Below are positions 1-8,565 of a stretch of DNA of 13,224 nucleotides, in pieces. The position numbers were made by a program, and so were the translations under genes. How positions within the stretch are numbered: position 1 is the first letter of the stretch; every line of letters starts with the position of its first letter. Source of the DNA: Bacteroidota bacterium (lineage in GTDB: Bacteria; Bacteroidota; Bacteroidia; JACCXN01); contig JACCXN010000073.1 of NCBI GenBank assembly GCA_013696965.1, positions 1-13,224 on the forward strand, given 5' to 3'. The notes under the pieces were generated by a model. It ran no database searches. It was not told the DNA's origin and saw only the letters and a program-made list of their open reading frames with translations.

Positions 1-2
1 CG

Positions 3-452
3 GTAAGAGAGTGTGAGGATGCAATGGGTGCTTATTTGATGATGTTTGCTTCTATAGGAGCTGGATTACCGCTGCCGGTCATTAATTTGATTGCAGCGGT
101 AATTTATTATTACATCAATAGGTCCAAGAGCCGTTTTGTTCGTTTTCATTCCTTGCAATCCCTGATTTCTCAAATTCCCCTAACCCTGCTTAATTCTGTA
201 GCAGTTTTCTGGACCATTAGAATACTGTTTTATAACCAGTTTAATTTTAGTGATACATACATTGGATATGTAATTATGCTTTTTCTTGCCAATATTATTT
301 ATTTTATTTTCAGTATAGTAGGAGCCGTTAAAGCGCGAAAAGGAAGGTTTTATTATTTTGTGTTTTTTGGGAAAGTGGCTTACGAGAGTGTTTATAAAAT
401 AAAGGAAGAAACTGTAATTCCTGAGGTTGTAAACAAACCACCTAATTTATAA
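3..452 (+). CDS. DUF4870/Tic20-like small membrane protein (5' end probably outside window)
   Basis: A small hydrophobic protein with three predicted membrane stretches (about residues 2-29, 46-68 and 79-102 counted from the ATG at 24) and a hydrophilic tail. The loop after the first helix carries RFVRFHSLQSL, which resembles the F-H-x-x-Q-S/A-L signature of DUF4870/Tic20-like proteins; that assignment comes from pattern memory. The first in-frame ATG is at 24, but the frame stays open to the left edge (V-R-E-C-E-D-A before that Met). Homologues usually have a short acidic N-terminus before this point, so the gene probably starts outside the window. It ends 9 nt before the ATG of the M48 peptidase gene and is likely cotranscribed with it. 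Specific function unknown; inner-membrane location inferred. Confidence 0.7.
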   Translation, partial: VRECEDAMGAYLMMFASIGAGLPLPVINLIAAVIYYYINRSKSRFVRFHSLQSLISQIPLTLLNSVAVFWTIRILFYNQFNFSDTYIGYVIMLFLANIIYFIFSIVGAVKARKGRFYYFVFFGKVAYESVYKIKEETVIPEVVNKPPNL

Positions 453-461
453 TTGCTTCAA

Positions 462-1265
462 ATGAGAATTTCTGTGTTAATTGATTTGATCAAGTTAACT
501 ATAGTTTTTGGCGGAACATGGGCATTATTTACCTTTATTCCCTTTTCTTTTGATCCCCCAGAAATGCAATTATCAATTGAAAAGGAAGAAAAACTAGGTG
601 ATCTTATTGTTGATGAAATGGTTTTAAAAGATAAAAACACCATTGTCATTAGCAATCCTGGTTTGGATTCTGCCATGAATATTATTTCTAAAATTTTAAC
701 CAGTAAAATCGGAAATACAGATTACGAGTATAAAATAAAGGTTATTGAAAATGAAACCATAAATGCCTTTACACTTCCAGGTGGAAATATTTTTATTTAC
801 AGTGGCTTAATTGAATTTTCAGATCATCCTGAAGAATTGGCAGCAGTGCTTGCACATGAAATTGGTCATGTAGAAAAAAGGCATGTTGTAAATAAACTTA
901 TTAAAGAGTTGGGGTTAACCCTGTTGTTTTCAGTGTTAGCAGGAGGGGATAATATTTTAACTCAAGAAATTGGTAGAACAGCAATGTCCTCTGTTTTTGA
1001 TCGGAAACAGGAAGAAGAAGCAGATTTATTTGCCCTAGAGTTATTGGAAAAAGCAAGAATAAATCCAAAAGTAATGGCTATCTTTTTCAGGCGAATGAAT
1101 GATAAGTTGGGAAACTACAATGAAAACCTGGAAATATTGGCAAGCCATCCCAACAACAATTCCCGTATTAAATCCGCTTTAGAATATCAAACAAAGGATA
1201 ATTTTAAAAGCCAGAAATTAAATTTGAATTGGGAATTCGTAAAAAAATCCTTAAAAAGTAAATGA
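462..1265 (+). CDS. Membrane-anchored M48 family zinc metallopeptidase
   Basis: A 267-residue protein with one N-terminal membrane anchor (about residues 7-26) followed by a peptidase domain facing the periplasm. The zinc motif HEIGH lies at residues 132-136, with E133 as the catalytic glutamate. A second conserved block, EEEAD at 184-188, fits the downstream ExxxD element of M48 that supplies the third ligand. The GGNIFIYSGLIE stretch before HExxH is typical of the short YcaL/LoiP/BepA-type M48 proteins involved in envelope protein turnover. I chose ATG at 462; an in-frame TTG at 453, directly after the upstream stop, would add only three residues. The stop overlaps the next gene's start (ATGA), suggesting translational coupling. 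There is no lipobox and no C-terminal TPR domain. The substrate is unknown. Confidence 0.88.
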   Translation: MRISVLIDLIKLTIVFGGTWALFTFIPFSFDPPEMQLSIEKEEKLGDLIVDEMVLKDKNTIVISNPGLDSAMNIISKILTSKIGNTDYEYKIKVIENETINAFTLPGGNIFIYSGLIEFSDHPEELAAVLAHEIGHVEKRHVVNKLIKELGLTLLFSVLAGGDNILTQEIGRTAMSSVFDRKQEEEADLFALELLEKARINPKVMAIFFRRMNDKLGNYNENLEILASHPNNNSRIKSALEYQTKDNFKSQKLNLNWEFVKKSLKSK

Positions 1266-1693
1266 AAACAGTTAAAATAATTCTTGTAATAACGGGTGCA
1301 CTTATGCTTATTGGAGGCATTTTTTCTCCTGTAATCAAAATTCCATTTTTTGGGGAGAGTAGTTATCATGATCAAAAACAGACTGAATCCTATGTGATGA
1401 TTCTATTGGGTTTGCTTTCCATAGCCTTTATGATTCTGAAAAAATACCGTTGGTTGTGGATTCCCGCCACAACTTCTTTTTTAATTTTAATGTATAATTA
1501 TTACGAATATATTCAGAATAAAACCGATGTAAATTCAAGTGTAAAAGAAATATTGCCTTTTATAAACCTGAATGATGTTTCTGGGTTATTTGCCGATGCA
1601 ATAGAGCTTAAATGGGGAGTTTACATTCTTATTACAGGTACTGTTTTTATTGCCATTGCTGCAACTTTGAAAAATGAAAGTTCTGAATTATAA
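1262..1693 (+). CDS. Small polytopic membrane protein of unknown function
   Basis: A 143-residue protein with about four hydrophobic helices (near residues 5-24, 41-59, 63-83 and 119-139) and no recognisable catalytic motif. The loop between helices 1 and 2 is rich in polar residues (ESSYHDQKQTE). Its ATG overlaps the stop codon of the M48 peptidase by four bases, so the two are probably translated together and may function together, for instance as a membrane partner of the protease; that is inference from position only. The last six bases overlap the end of the convergent ridA gene. I do not recognise the family. Confidence 0.72.
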   Translation: MKTVKIILVITGALMLIGGIFSPVIKIPFFGESSYHDQKQTESYVMILLGLLSIAFMILKKYRWLWIPATTSFLILMYNYYEYIQNKTDVNSSVKEILPFINLNDVSGLFADAIELKWGVYILITGTVFIAIAATLKNESSEL

Positions 1694-2065
1694 AGCAGCA
1701 ATAGCTGAAATTTCTACATTTACTTTTTTAGGTAAAACAGAAACCTCCACAGTTTCTCTTGCAGGAAAAGCACTGGTGAAATAACTTCCATAAATTTCAT
1801 TAATGGCAGAAAAATTATTCATGTCTGAAATGAATATGGAACATTTTAATATATGGCTAAAGTCCATACCTGCTTCTTTTAATACAGCTTTTAAATTTTC
1901 CATCACCTGCTTTGTTTCTGCTTTTATGTCAGTCAAATCAAGATTTCCTGTTTGGGGATTAATTGCTATTTGTCCTGAAATATAAAGCGTGTTATTATGT
2001 AATACTGCCTGGCTATAGGGTCCAATTGGCTCAGGGGCATTTTTAGTGTAGATTATTTTTTTCAT
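1688..2065 (-). CDS. ridA: RidA family reactive imine/enamine deaminase
   Basis: A 125-residue protein, the normal size for the YjgF/YER057c/UK114 (RidA) family. These cytosolic trimers hydrolyse reactive 2-aminoacrylate-type enamines and imines made by PLP enzymes such as threonine dehydratase. Family hallmarks visible: the N-terminal APEPIGPYSQAV block, the SGQI strand, the AET..V..NL helix, and PARETVEV carrying the substrate-binding Arg (R103), with the C-terminal VEISAIA glutamate (E118); R103 and E118 match R105 and E120 of the E. coli protein. It starts at an ATG with no Shine-Dalgarno site. It lies 81 bp downstream of lptD on the same strand and may be read from the lptD transcript. 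Its 3' end overlaps the convergent membrane-protein gene by 6 bp. Confidence 0.95.
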   Translation of the reverse strand: MKKIIYTKNAPEPIGPYSQAVLHNNTLYISGQIAINPQTGNLDLTDIKAETKQVMENLKAVLKEAGMDFSHILKCSIFISDMNNFSAINEIYGSYFTSAFPARETVEVSVLPKKVNVEISAIAAL

Positions 2066-2146
2066 TGACCTGCTTTTTGATGTAGTGATTAATTTTATTG
2101 CTTTCTTCTTTTTTACTGCAAATATTCTTTATCCTTCAATCATCCA

Positions 2147-4867
2147 TTACATTTGACGGTTATCAAAAGGACTGCTTCTTTTGGTTAATTTAAGATCTTG
2201 TAAAATAGCTGATTTTACATTTATTTGTAAATTGTAACTTTTGTTAAATCCAAAAGGTACCCAGTTAAAGGACATTTCCCAGCAATGTAAGTCCCTGTAT
2301 ATATTAAGACTGGTATAGGTTATATCTTTCATGGTAAAATCATAACCGGAACTAAAACCAAACTTCCATTTGGGAGTAAGGTTGAAATCCCCGTAACACT
2401 GTACTGATTGGGTAACCTGTTTTTCAATTAAGGGTTTGGAATAACGTAAAACATAGGCAACATTAATGTTCCATGGAATATTGAAATCCACATAGGCATT
2501 TGGATTGGATTGTATCATTCTCAATTGTTCTTCAGTGCCCTTGGTTGAAGTAATAGGGCCAGATCCTTGTTTTGAACGAAGGGAAAAATTTAAAGCAAGG
2601 TTTGCATCAACCAATCTTCCAATATTTCTGCTATGGTCCCATTCAAATTCGTTTATTTTTATTGGTATTGAATCATTACTTAATGTATAGGGGTCTAATA
2701 TTCCTCCAAAATTAATGCTGAAATTGTTCAGAAAAGTGGTTCGTCCTGAAATCATAATTGGAGTCCATTTAAATTCATCTGCAAAAATATTATGGGAGAC
2801 ATTTATGGAAAGATTTTCCAGAAGTTTGATTTTTTTAAACCCTGTAATGGTGTCTTTGGCTGACCGGACTTTCGTTTCTAAATTATTTATTAAGCCAAAA
2901 TTCAAGATTCCCTGTTCATCTTCTCCTGGTTTTCCATAAATTCCTAAATCATAAGGAGAATAACTGGATACAGTACCATCCTGACCATAATAACCATAAA
3001 GCTGGGTGCTGAAATCTGGTCGGTAGGATAAGCCAATACTAGGTGTCATTACATGTCTTATGGCTTGAACTGGTCCCCTTTTGAACTGGTACATTCCATA
3101 GAGTTTTGTACTCAGATTTGCAGATGCATTATATTCTCCAATTCTACTGAAACCACCAATGGTATCAGTAGTCAAGGTATTTGTTTGTTCATCATATGTT
3201 TTTTCTATGCTTTGAATATACCATCTTTCAATATAAGTGATGTTGGGATTCAATGTAAAATTTTTCAATAATTTTATAGAAGTTGAAGCCGAGGCATTGT
3301 GCAACATACCACTTCTGAATTGACCTAAACTGCTCCTGTCAAAAAGCATGCTATCAACAGTGTTAATCTGGTTTTTGATGCTTGTAACATAATTAAAACC
3401 TATTTTTTCGAACCATTTTTGGGCTCCCACTGCCAGCTTTCTCTTAAAAGGAAAAATCCTGTTGACGGAAAAAGCTGCCTCAGGCAAAGTAACTGATACA
3501 TCTTTAGTAATTGTATTTTGACTGTGTCTGCCGTTTAAAGTAAAGTTAAAGGGTTTCCCAGGCCAGGAACGGGCGAATGAAATATTGGATTGCAGGGTAT
3601 TGGTCAAAAAGTTAGAATTTCCCCTGGAAAAGGAATTAAGTTGGTTGTAATTACTTGTACCTGCATTAACATCAGCGGAGAAAACACTGTTGGGCCTTGC
3701 CTTGCGATCCTGCCTATGACTCCATTTTACCATAAAATCTTTATTTTCCTGGTAAAAGGGGTTAGCCCCTGTTGCATCGCTGTAATCTTTCAAAGCACTT
3801 TCGCCTATGGTTATATTCGAATACCTTAAATCCATGTTTCCGCTAAACTTATAACGCTTGTGATAGTTGCTGTTTGCACCCAAAGCCCAGCTTCCTTTGG
3901 AATAAATATCTCCAAGAAGTGAGAGATCCACTTTTTCATTTAAGGGTAAATAATAACCGCCATTGGTTAAAAAAAAGCCTAATTCCTGTGATTCTCCATA
4001 AGTTGGCAAAATAATGCCAGAGGATTGCCCTTTTTTATTGGGAAAAAAACCAAATGGGAGTGCCAGGGGGGTTGGTACTTGCTCAATTACAAGGTAAGCT
4101 GGTCCAGTAATAATTTTATCGTCAGGAATCACTTTTAATTTAGAGGCCTTTATATAAAAATGAGGTTCGGAATTCTCGCAGGTTGTATATTTTCCATTCT
4201 TTATATACAGTTCATCATTCTGCATTTTTTTTACACTTTCCCCGTGTATGTAACCTTCTCCCTCTTGTGTTATTACCTCTTTTATTAAACCTTTTTTTGT
4301 CTCAAAATTAAAAGTCATTTCCTTTGAAGTGAAACTTTGGCCCTTTTCATCAAAAACAGGAAGTTCAATTTCTTTTCCCAAACTATCCCTTACTCCTTTA
4401 GCATAAACAATTTTAGTGTTCATGTTTAATTCTATATAACCGGCTTTTAATTTAATGGTTCCGTAATCTACCTGGGCATCCCCATATAAATACATTTTTT
4501 TTGTAGCCAGTTCAAAGCGCATGGAATCCCTGGCTGAATATTTTACTTTAGAATCAAGAAACTTTTCTTTTTTATTGCCTTTTCCCGATGCAGGTTCAGT
4601 AAGAGAAAGTGTATCAGAAATTACTAAACTGTCTGATTTTATAACTAAACTATCTCCTACAATAGCTTTATTCCTTCTTTTATCACTTGATAAGGAATCA
4701 GGATTGGCTAATTCCTGGGCTATTGCTGTTGTACCAATAGAAATAACTGCTGTTAAAAATATTAACAGGTAAGGTTTGAAAAAATCTTGCTTTGGAAGTG
4801 CTGCCGGCAAGGTAAATAATACTAATTTTGTGAAAATGTTGTTTTTAATCAATATAGGAAACTGCAC
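2147..4867 (-). CDS. lptD: LptD-like outer-membrane LPS assembly barrel protein
   Basis: A protein of about 900 residues, the normal size for Bacteroidota LptD, which inserts lipopolysaccharide into the outer leaflet of the outer membrane. A hydrophobic signal-like segment (about residues 32-51, ending TTAIAQ) precedes a linker and an OstA-like jellyroll region (about 105-260: KMYLYGDAQVDYG, YAKGVRDSLG, YTTCENSEPHFYIKA). Then comes the long C-terminal barrel (about 275-900) with the typical FFPNKKGQSSGIILPTYGES entry and many alternating aromatic strands. Cys residues occur in the N-terminal part (YTTCE) and near the C-terminus (QCYGDF, DLHCWE), so disulfides are possible. No ATG serves as start: the longest frame begins at a GTG (4865-4867), with in-frame TTGs at 4850-4852 and 4808-4810. 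The last gives a more usual signal peptide. Divergent from the amidase gene. Confidence 0.93.
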   Translation of the reverse strand: MQFPILIKNNIFTKLVLFTLPAALPKQDFFKPYLLIFLTAVISIGTTAIAQELANPDSLSSDKRRNKAIVGDSLVIKSDSLVISDTLSLTEPASGKGNKKEKFLDSKVKYSARDSMRFELATKKMYLYGDAQVDYGTIKLKAGYIELNMNTKIVYAKGVRDSLGKEIELPVFDEKGQSFTSKEMTFNFETKKGLIKEVITQEGEGYIHGESVKKMQNDELYIKNGKYTTCENSEPHFYIKASKLKVIPDDKIITGPAYLVIEQVPTPLALPFGFFPNKKGQSSGIILPTYGESQELGFFLTNGGYYLPLNEKVDLSLLGDIYSKGSWALGANSNYHKRYKFSGNMDLRYSNITIGESALKDYSDATGANPFYQENKDFMVKWSHRQDRKARPNSVFSADVNAGTSNYNQLNSFSRGNSNFLTNTLQSNISFARSWPGKPFNFTLNGRHSQNTITKDVSVTLPEAAFSVNRIFPFKRKLAVGAQKWFEKIGFNYVTSIKNQINTVDSMLFDRSSLGQFRSGMLHNASASTSIKLLKNFTLNPNITYIERWYIQSIEKTYDEQTNTLTTDTIGGFSRIGEYNASANLSTKLYGMYQFKRGPVQAIRHVMTPSIGLSYRPDFSTQLYGYYGQDGTVSSYSPYDLGIYGKPGEDEQGILNFGLINNLETKVRSAKDTITGFKKIKLLENLSINVSHNIFADEFKWTPIMISGRTTFLNNFSINFGGILDPYTLSNDSIPIKINEFEWDHSRNIGRLVDANLALNFSLRSKQGSGPITSTKGTEEQLRMIQSNPNAYVDFNIPWNINVAYVLRYSKPLIEKQVTQSVQCYGDFNLTPKWKFGFSSGYDFTMKDITYTSLNIYRDLHCWEMSFNWVPFGFNKSYNLQINVKSAILQDLKLTKRSSPFDNRQM

Positions 4868-4874
4868 AAAACTA
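4867..4874 (-). promoter_or_regulatory. Candidate -7 promoter element for lptD
   Basis: Read on the minus strand the bases are TAGTTTTG, an exact match to the Bacteroidota -7 consensus TAnnTTTG. No clear -33 TTG is visible at the expected distance, so this is only half a promoter. If it is used, transcription would begin near 4860-4863, downstream of the GTG at 4867. Translation would then have to start at a downstream codon such as the TTG at 4808-4810. Confidence 0.4.
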
Positions 4875-4901
4875 AATAAAAATTATTATCATTTCCCTTA
4901 A

Positions 4902-6137
4902 ATGAAAACAGACTCAAGGTTTATGTCATTTTTTATAGTAATGAAAAAGGTTTTTTTCCTTTTATTCCTTTTGATTTGTTTCATACCCCTAACATCATTT
5001 ATACCTAAATTATTTCCTTTGGGAATAAAAAAAATTGTTATAGATGCCGGTCATGGTGGTCATGACCCTGGTTGTTTGGGTTCAGGATCAAAGGAAAAGG
5101 ATATCGCTTTGGGTATTTCTTTAAAACTTGGAAAATATATTGAGGAAAATCTCAAAGACGTAGAGGTTGTGTATACCCGCGATTCTGATAAATTCATTGA
5201 ATTACATGAAAGAGCCGCAATTGCTAACCGGATAAAAGCCGATCTTTTTATTTGTATTCATTGCAATGCAGGTGCATCAACAGCCTATGGGGCTGAAACA
5301 TATGTAATGGGCCTTCATAAGACAAAGGATAATTTGAATGTTGCAAAACGAGAGAATTCTGCCATATTAATGGAGAAAGATTACAAAAAGGAATACGAGG
5401 GATTTGATCCTCAGTCCGATGAAGCTAATATTATGTTTTCCTTATATCAAAGTACATATTTAGAACAAAGTTTGAATTTTGCAGCAAAAATTCAAACTCA
5501 ATTCAGGGACCGGGTGGGTAGACATGACAGAGGAGTTAAACAGGCTGGTTTCTTGGTTCTTTATATGACAGCAATGCCAAGTGTACTGATTGAAACAGGT
5601 TTTTTATCCAATAATATGGATGAAGCTTTTCTACGTACTGATGAAGGACAGGTATTAATGGCTTCAGCAATATTTAGGGCTTTTAAAGAATATAAATTGG
5701 AAATTGATGGAAAATCTGAGCCTAAAGAACCTAAGGAAATTCAAAAAACTGTGGTTGAAAATAATGAAAAAGTAGTATTACCTGTTAAGGAAGTAAAGAT
5801 TGAAAGCGAGCCCGAAAATAAAAAACCAAAACAAATTAAAAAGCCAGTTGTTTTGGAAGTTGCCAAGATTGATGGCATTATATTTAAAGTGCAATTTGCT
5901 ACCTCCATTGCACTTTTGGATATTAAACCTGAAAATTTCAAAGGATTAACAGGTGTTGAGGCATTCAAAGCAGGAGAAATATACCGTTATGCAGTAGGGA
6001 TGGAAAAAACAATAGATGGAGCTAAAATATTGCAGGAGGAAGTTAAAGGCAAAGGATATAAGGATGCTTTTATAATCTCATTTAAAAATGGTGAAAGAAT
6101 TTCAGTTGCTGAAGCTATAAAAGAATTGAATAAGTAA
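4902..6137 (+). CDS. N-acetylmuramoyl-L-alanine amidase (Amidase_3) with C-terminal SPOR domain
   Basis: A secreted zinc amidase that cleaves the bond between N-acetylmuramic acid and the stem peptide of peptidoglycan. After a hydrophobic signal segment (about residues 14-34) the Amidase_3 domain runs from about 43 to 262. Zinc ligands H51 (DAGHGG), E65 (SKEKD) and H120 (CIHCNA) and the catalytic glutamate E231 (LIETGFLSN) are all present. A Lys/Glu/Pro-rich linker (about 267-322) leads to a SPOR-like domain (about 325-411, starting IIFKVQFATS, with IYRYAVG), which in known proteins binds denuded glycan at division sites. In-frame ATGs at 4923 and 4941 are alternatives; the one at 4941 (MKKVFFLLFLLICF) gives the most typical signal peptide. 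Divergent from lptD by 34 bp; first gene of the + strand cluster. Confidence 0.94.
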   Translation: MKTDSRFMSFFIVMKKVFFLLFLLICFIPLTSFIPKLFPLGIKKIVIDAGHGGHDPGCLGSGSKEKDIALGISLKLGKYIEENLKDVEVVYTRDSDKFIELHERAAIANRIKADLFICIHCNAGASTAYGAETYVMGLHKTKDNLNVAKRENSAILMEKDYKKEYEGFDPQSDEANIMFSLYQSTYLEQSLNFAAKIQTQFRDRVGRHDRGVKQAGFLVLYMTAMPSVLIETGFLSNNMDEAFLRTDEGQVLMASAIFRAFKEYKLEIDGKSEPKEPKEIQKTVVENNEKVVLPVKEVKIESEPENKKPKQIKKPVVLEVAKIDGIIFKVQFATSIALLDIKPENFKGLTGVEAFKAGEIYRYAVGMEKTIDGAKILQEEVKGKGYKDAFIISFKNGERISVAEAIKELNK

Positions 6138-6162
6138 TTTCTCCTTTTTTTTATTTTTTCCT

Positions 6163-6192
6163 TTTGAGATTCCTGTTATTCCTGTAAGTTTG
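6163..6192 (+). promoter_or_regulatory. Candidate Bacteroidota-type promoter for the MCE operon
   Basis: TTTG at 6163-6166 and TAAGTTTG at 6185-6192 are separated by 18 nt. This closely fits the Bacteroidota promoter pattern (-33 TTG/TTTG, about 19-21 nt, -7 TAnnTTTG); the -7 match is exact. Transcription would begin near 6196-6200, leaving a leader of about 20 nt before the TTG start at 6219. It lies in the 81-bp gap after the amidase gene, so the downstream genes may be transcribed both from here and by read-through. Confidence 0.5.
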
Positions 6193-6218
6193 TATCACAT
6201 AAATTAGAATAAAATAAA

Positions 6219-7190
6219 TTGAGAAAAGAAGTTAAAACAGGAATACTCGTTATAGTGGCAATTGCATTGTTTGTTTTCGGATTTAATTTTTTGAAAGGCA
6301 GGAGCATTTTTAAAACACAACGTACTTTTTATGCTATTTATAACAATATTGATGGACTAACCACCTCCAATCCTGTTTTTGTAAACGGAATGAGTGTTGG
6401 CCATGTTACTAAAATTGAATTGCTTCCCGGAAAAACAGGTGATATAATGGTAACATTTACTGTGGATCATCAAGAACTGCAAATTCCGGTTAAGTCAACT
6501 GCCAAAATTGCAAGTATGGATCTTTTAGGTTCAAAATCAATTGAAATAATCCTTGGCCATGCAGATGAGTTTTACCAGAGTGGGGATACTTTAAGGTCCT
6601 CTGTGCAAGTATCTCTTACTGAGGAAGTAAACAGGCAGGTTGCACCCCTTAAACTAAAGGCAGAAAGTTTGATTTCATCTGTTGATTCAGTAATGACTAT
6701 AGTTCAGACAGTTTTAAACAAAGAAACAATTTCAAACCTTGCCTCTAGTTTTGAAAGCCTGAACAAAACAATGTCATCTTTGGAAAAAACAGCCTATCGC
6801 CTTGACACCGTTGTGGGGGAGGAAAAATCGAGAATAAATTCCATTATGGCCAACATGGAATCCATTACAAATAATTTTCGTGACAACAATGCACAGCTCT
6901 CACGCATAATCACGAATATGGGATCCATTACGGATTCTCTTGCCAAAGCGAATATTGCATCTACAATTAATAATGCCGATCTTGCTTTGGCTCAAGCCAA
7001 AAATATACTGGATAAAATCAACAGGGGCGAGGGGTCAATGGGTATGTTAATTAATAACAATGAACTGTATAAGAATCTGGAAAAATCTTCTGCTGAAATG
7101 GAAAAATTAATAATTGACATGCGCTCGAACCCGCACAGATACTTACATTTTTCATTAATAGGGGGCAAAAATAAAGCGAATAAAGAATAA
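6219..7190 (+). CDS. MCE/MlaD family lipid-transport protein
   Basis: A 323-residue protein with one N-terminal membrane anchor (about residues 7-25), one MCE domain (about 36-115: FYAIYNNIDGL, PVFVNGMSVGHV, IASMDLLGSKSIEI) and a long helical, coiled-coil-prone tail (about 120-305). Proteins of this class form hexameric rings that bind lipid and bridge the periplasm for phospholipid traffic between the membranes. The start must be the TTG at 6219: the in-frame stop TAA at 6210-6212 lies just upstream and no ATG intervenes, while the translation MRKEVKTGILVIV matches the usual Bacteroidota N-terminus. No MlaE permease or MlaF ATPase gene is in the window, so its partners must be encoded elsewhere. 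It precedes the Fe-S protein gene by 20 bp. Confidence 0.92.
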   Translation: MRKEVKTGILVIVAIALFVFGFNFLKGRSIFKTQRTFYAIYNNIDGLTTSNPVFVNGMSVGHVTKIELLPGKTGDIMVTFTVDHQELQIPVKSTAKIASMDLLGSKSIEIILGHADEFYQSGDTLRSSVQVSLTEEVNRQVAPLKLKAESLISSVDSVMTIVQTVLNKETISNLASSFESLNKTMSSLEKTAYRLDTVVGEEKSRINSIMANMESITNNFRDNNAQLSRIITNMGSITDSLAKANIASTINNADLALAQAKNILDKINRGEGSMGMLINNNELYKNLEKSSAEMEKLIIDMRSNPHRYLHFSLIGGKNKANKE

Positions 7191-7210
7191 TATTCATTTA
7201 GATTGATCTT

Positions 7211-8518
7211 ATGGGCATAGGTAATATAATTTTTATAACATTATTAATTGTCGCAACAGGATTGTTTTTGTTTAACCTTTCCAAGGTAATCCGAAACATT
7301 AAACTTGGAGGACCAGCAAATCCTTTTGACAAGGCAGCTTTGCGTTGGAAAACAATGGCCAGGGTGGCTTTAGGACAATCTAAAATGGCGGCAAGACCCA
7401 TTCCTTTTTTCTTGCATCTTTTTGTTTATTTAGGCTTTATAATTGTTAACATTGAGGTTTTAGACATTGCCATTGATGGTGTTTTTGGTACCCATCGTTT
7501 CATTTCCGGTTTTACAGGCCAATTTTACAACTTCCTTATTGTTTCATTCGAATTTCTGGCTATTTCTGTAATTATAGCTTGTGCTATTTTTTTGGCAAGA
7601 AGAAATGTAATTAGGTTAAAAAGGTTTTGGGCAAGAGAAATGACAATTTGGCCACGTTCAGATGCCAATATCATTCTTTGTATTGAAATTGCATTGATGA
7701 GTGCTTTTTTATTAATGAATGCTGGTGATGGTATTTTGCAGGGAAGGGGAGTAGAGCCTTATACAATGGTTGGTAGTTTTCCTGTGAGCAGCATTGTTGC
7801 AGCTTGGTTACTGGATTGGGAAACTTCATCTCTAATTTTATTGGAACGGTCTGCATGGTGGTTTCATATTGTAGGTATTTTTGCTTTTCTTAATTACCTG
7901 CCTTATTCTAAGCATTTTCATATTTTTCTTGCTTTTCCAAATGTGTATTTTTCGAAACTTGATCCAAAAACACAATTTTCTAATTTGGAATCTGTTACAA
8001 ATGAAGTTAAGTTAATGTTTGATCCTTCAGCCGCTCCTTCAACAGAATTACCCCCTTCAAAATTTGGTGCAAAAGATGTTCAGGATCTTTCTTGGAAAAA
8101 TTTATTGGATGCTTATACTTGTACTGAATGTGGAAGGTGTACTTCTGAATGTCCTGCAAACATTACAGGAAAGTTGCTTTCTCCACGTAAAATTGTCATG
8201 GATACAAGAGACAGACTTGAAGAGGTAGGAAAGAATATAAGCAAGCACGGAAAGGATTATGATGATGGAAAATCCTTATTGGGAGATTATATTACACCTG
8301 AGGAATTGTGGGCTTGTACTACTTGTACTGCTTGTATTCAAGCTTGTCCGGTAAACATTGATCCTTTGGCTATTATAATGGATATTAGAAGATTTCTGGT
8401 AATGGAACAATCAGCAGCTCCAACTGAATTAAACAATATGTTTACCAATATTGAAAACAATGGTGCTCCCTGGCAATTTTCTCCCTCAGATAGATTGAAC
8501 TGGAAGGATGAGGCATAA
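7211..8518 (+). CDS. Membrane Fe-S oxidoreductase subunit: NarI-like cytochrome b region plus two 4Fe-4S motifs
   Basis: A 435-residue protein. The N-terminal half (about 1-240) holds several transmembrane helices with histidines placed to bind haem (PFFLHLFVYLGF, WWFHIVGIF), like NarI/DsrM-type membrane subunits. The C-terminal half is cytoplasmic and carries two ferredoxin-like motifs: C304-x2-C307-x2-C310-x3-C314-P and C369-x2-C372-x2-C375-x3-C379-P. This is the N-terminal part of an HdrD/GlpC-type protein; the CCG catalytic domains are on a separate polypeptide, at 8989-9789. The likely role is electron transfer between membrane quinones and a cytoplasmic acceptor or donor; the substrate is not evident. 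The ATG follows an in-frame TAG at 7199-7201, which fixes the start region. Confidence 0.9.
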   Translation: MGIGNIIFITLLIVATGLFLFNLSKVIRNIKLGGPANPFDKAALRWKTMARVALGQSKMAARPIPFFLHLFVYLGFIIVNIEVLDIAIDGVFGTHRFISGFTGQFYNFLIVSFEFLAISVIIACAIFLARRNVIRLKRFWAREMTIWPRSDANIILCIEIALMSAFLLMNAGDGILQGRGVEPYTMVGSFPVSSIVAAWLLDWETSSLILLERSAWWFHIVGIFAFLNYLPYSKHFHIFLAFPNVYFSKLDPKTQFSNLESVTNEVKLMFDPSAAPSTELPPSKFGAKDVQDLSWKNLLDAYTCTECGRCTSECPANITGKLLSPRKIVMDTRDRLEEVGKNISKHGKDYDDGKSLLGDYITPEELWACTTCTACIQACPVNIDPLAIIMDIRRFLVMEQSAAPTELNNMFTNIENNGAPWQFSPSDRLNWKDEA

Positions 8519-8565
8519 ATTAAAAAGGATATGGAATCCATTTTAATTTTTTGTAATTTAATTAA

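Noticed and set aside
3053-3271. Plus-strand frames inside lptD
   Set aside because: They are shadows of the well-supported minus-strand LptD coding sequence.
4791-4830. Plus-strand promoter for the amidase (TTTG 4791-4794, TAATTTTG 4823-4830)
   Set aside because: The -7 box is exact but the gap of 28 nt is too long for the usual spacing and it lies inside lptD; kept only as a note.
8522-8545. Terminator between the Fe-S membrane protein and HAD genes
   Set aside because: GGAT/ATCC gives only a four-pair stem with weak A/T flanks, and the surrounding genes look cotranscribed.
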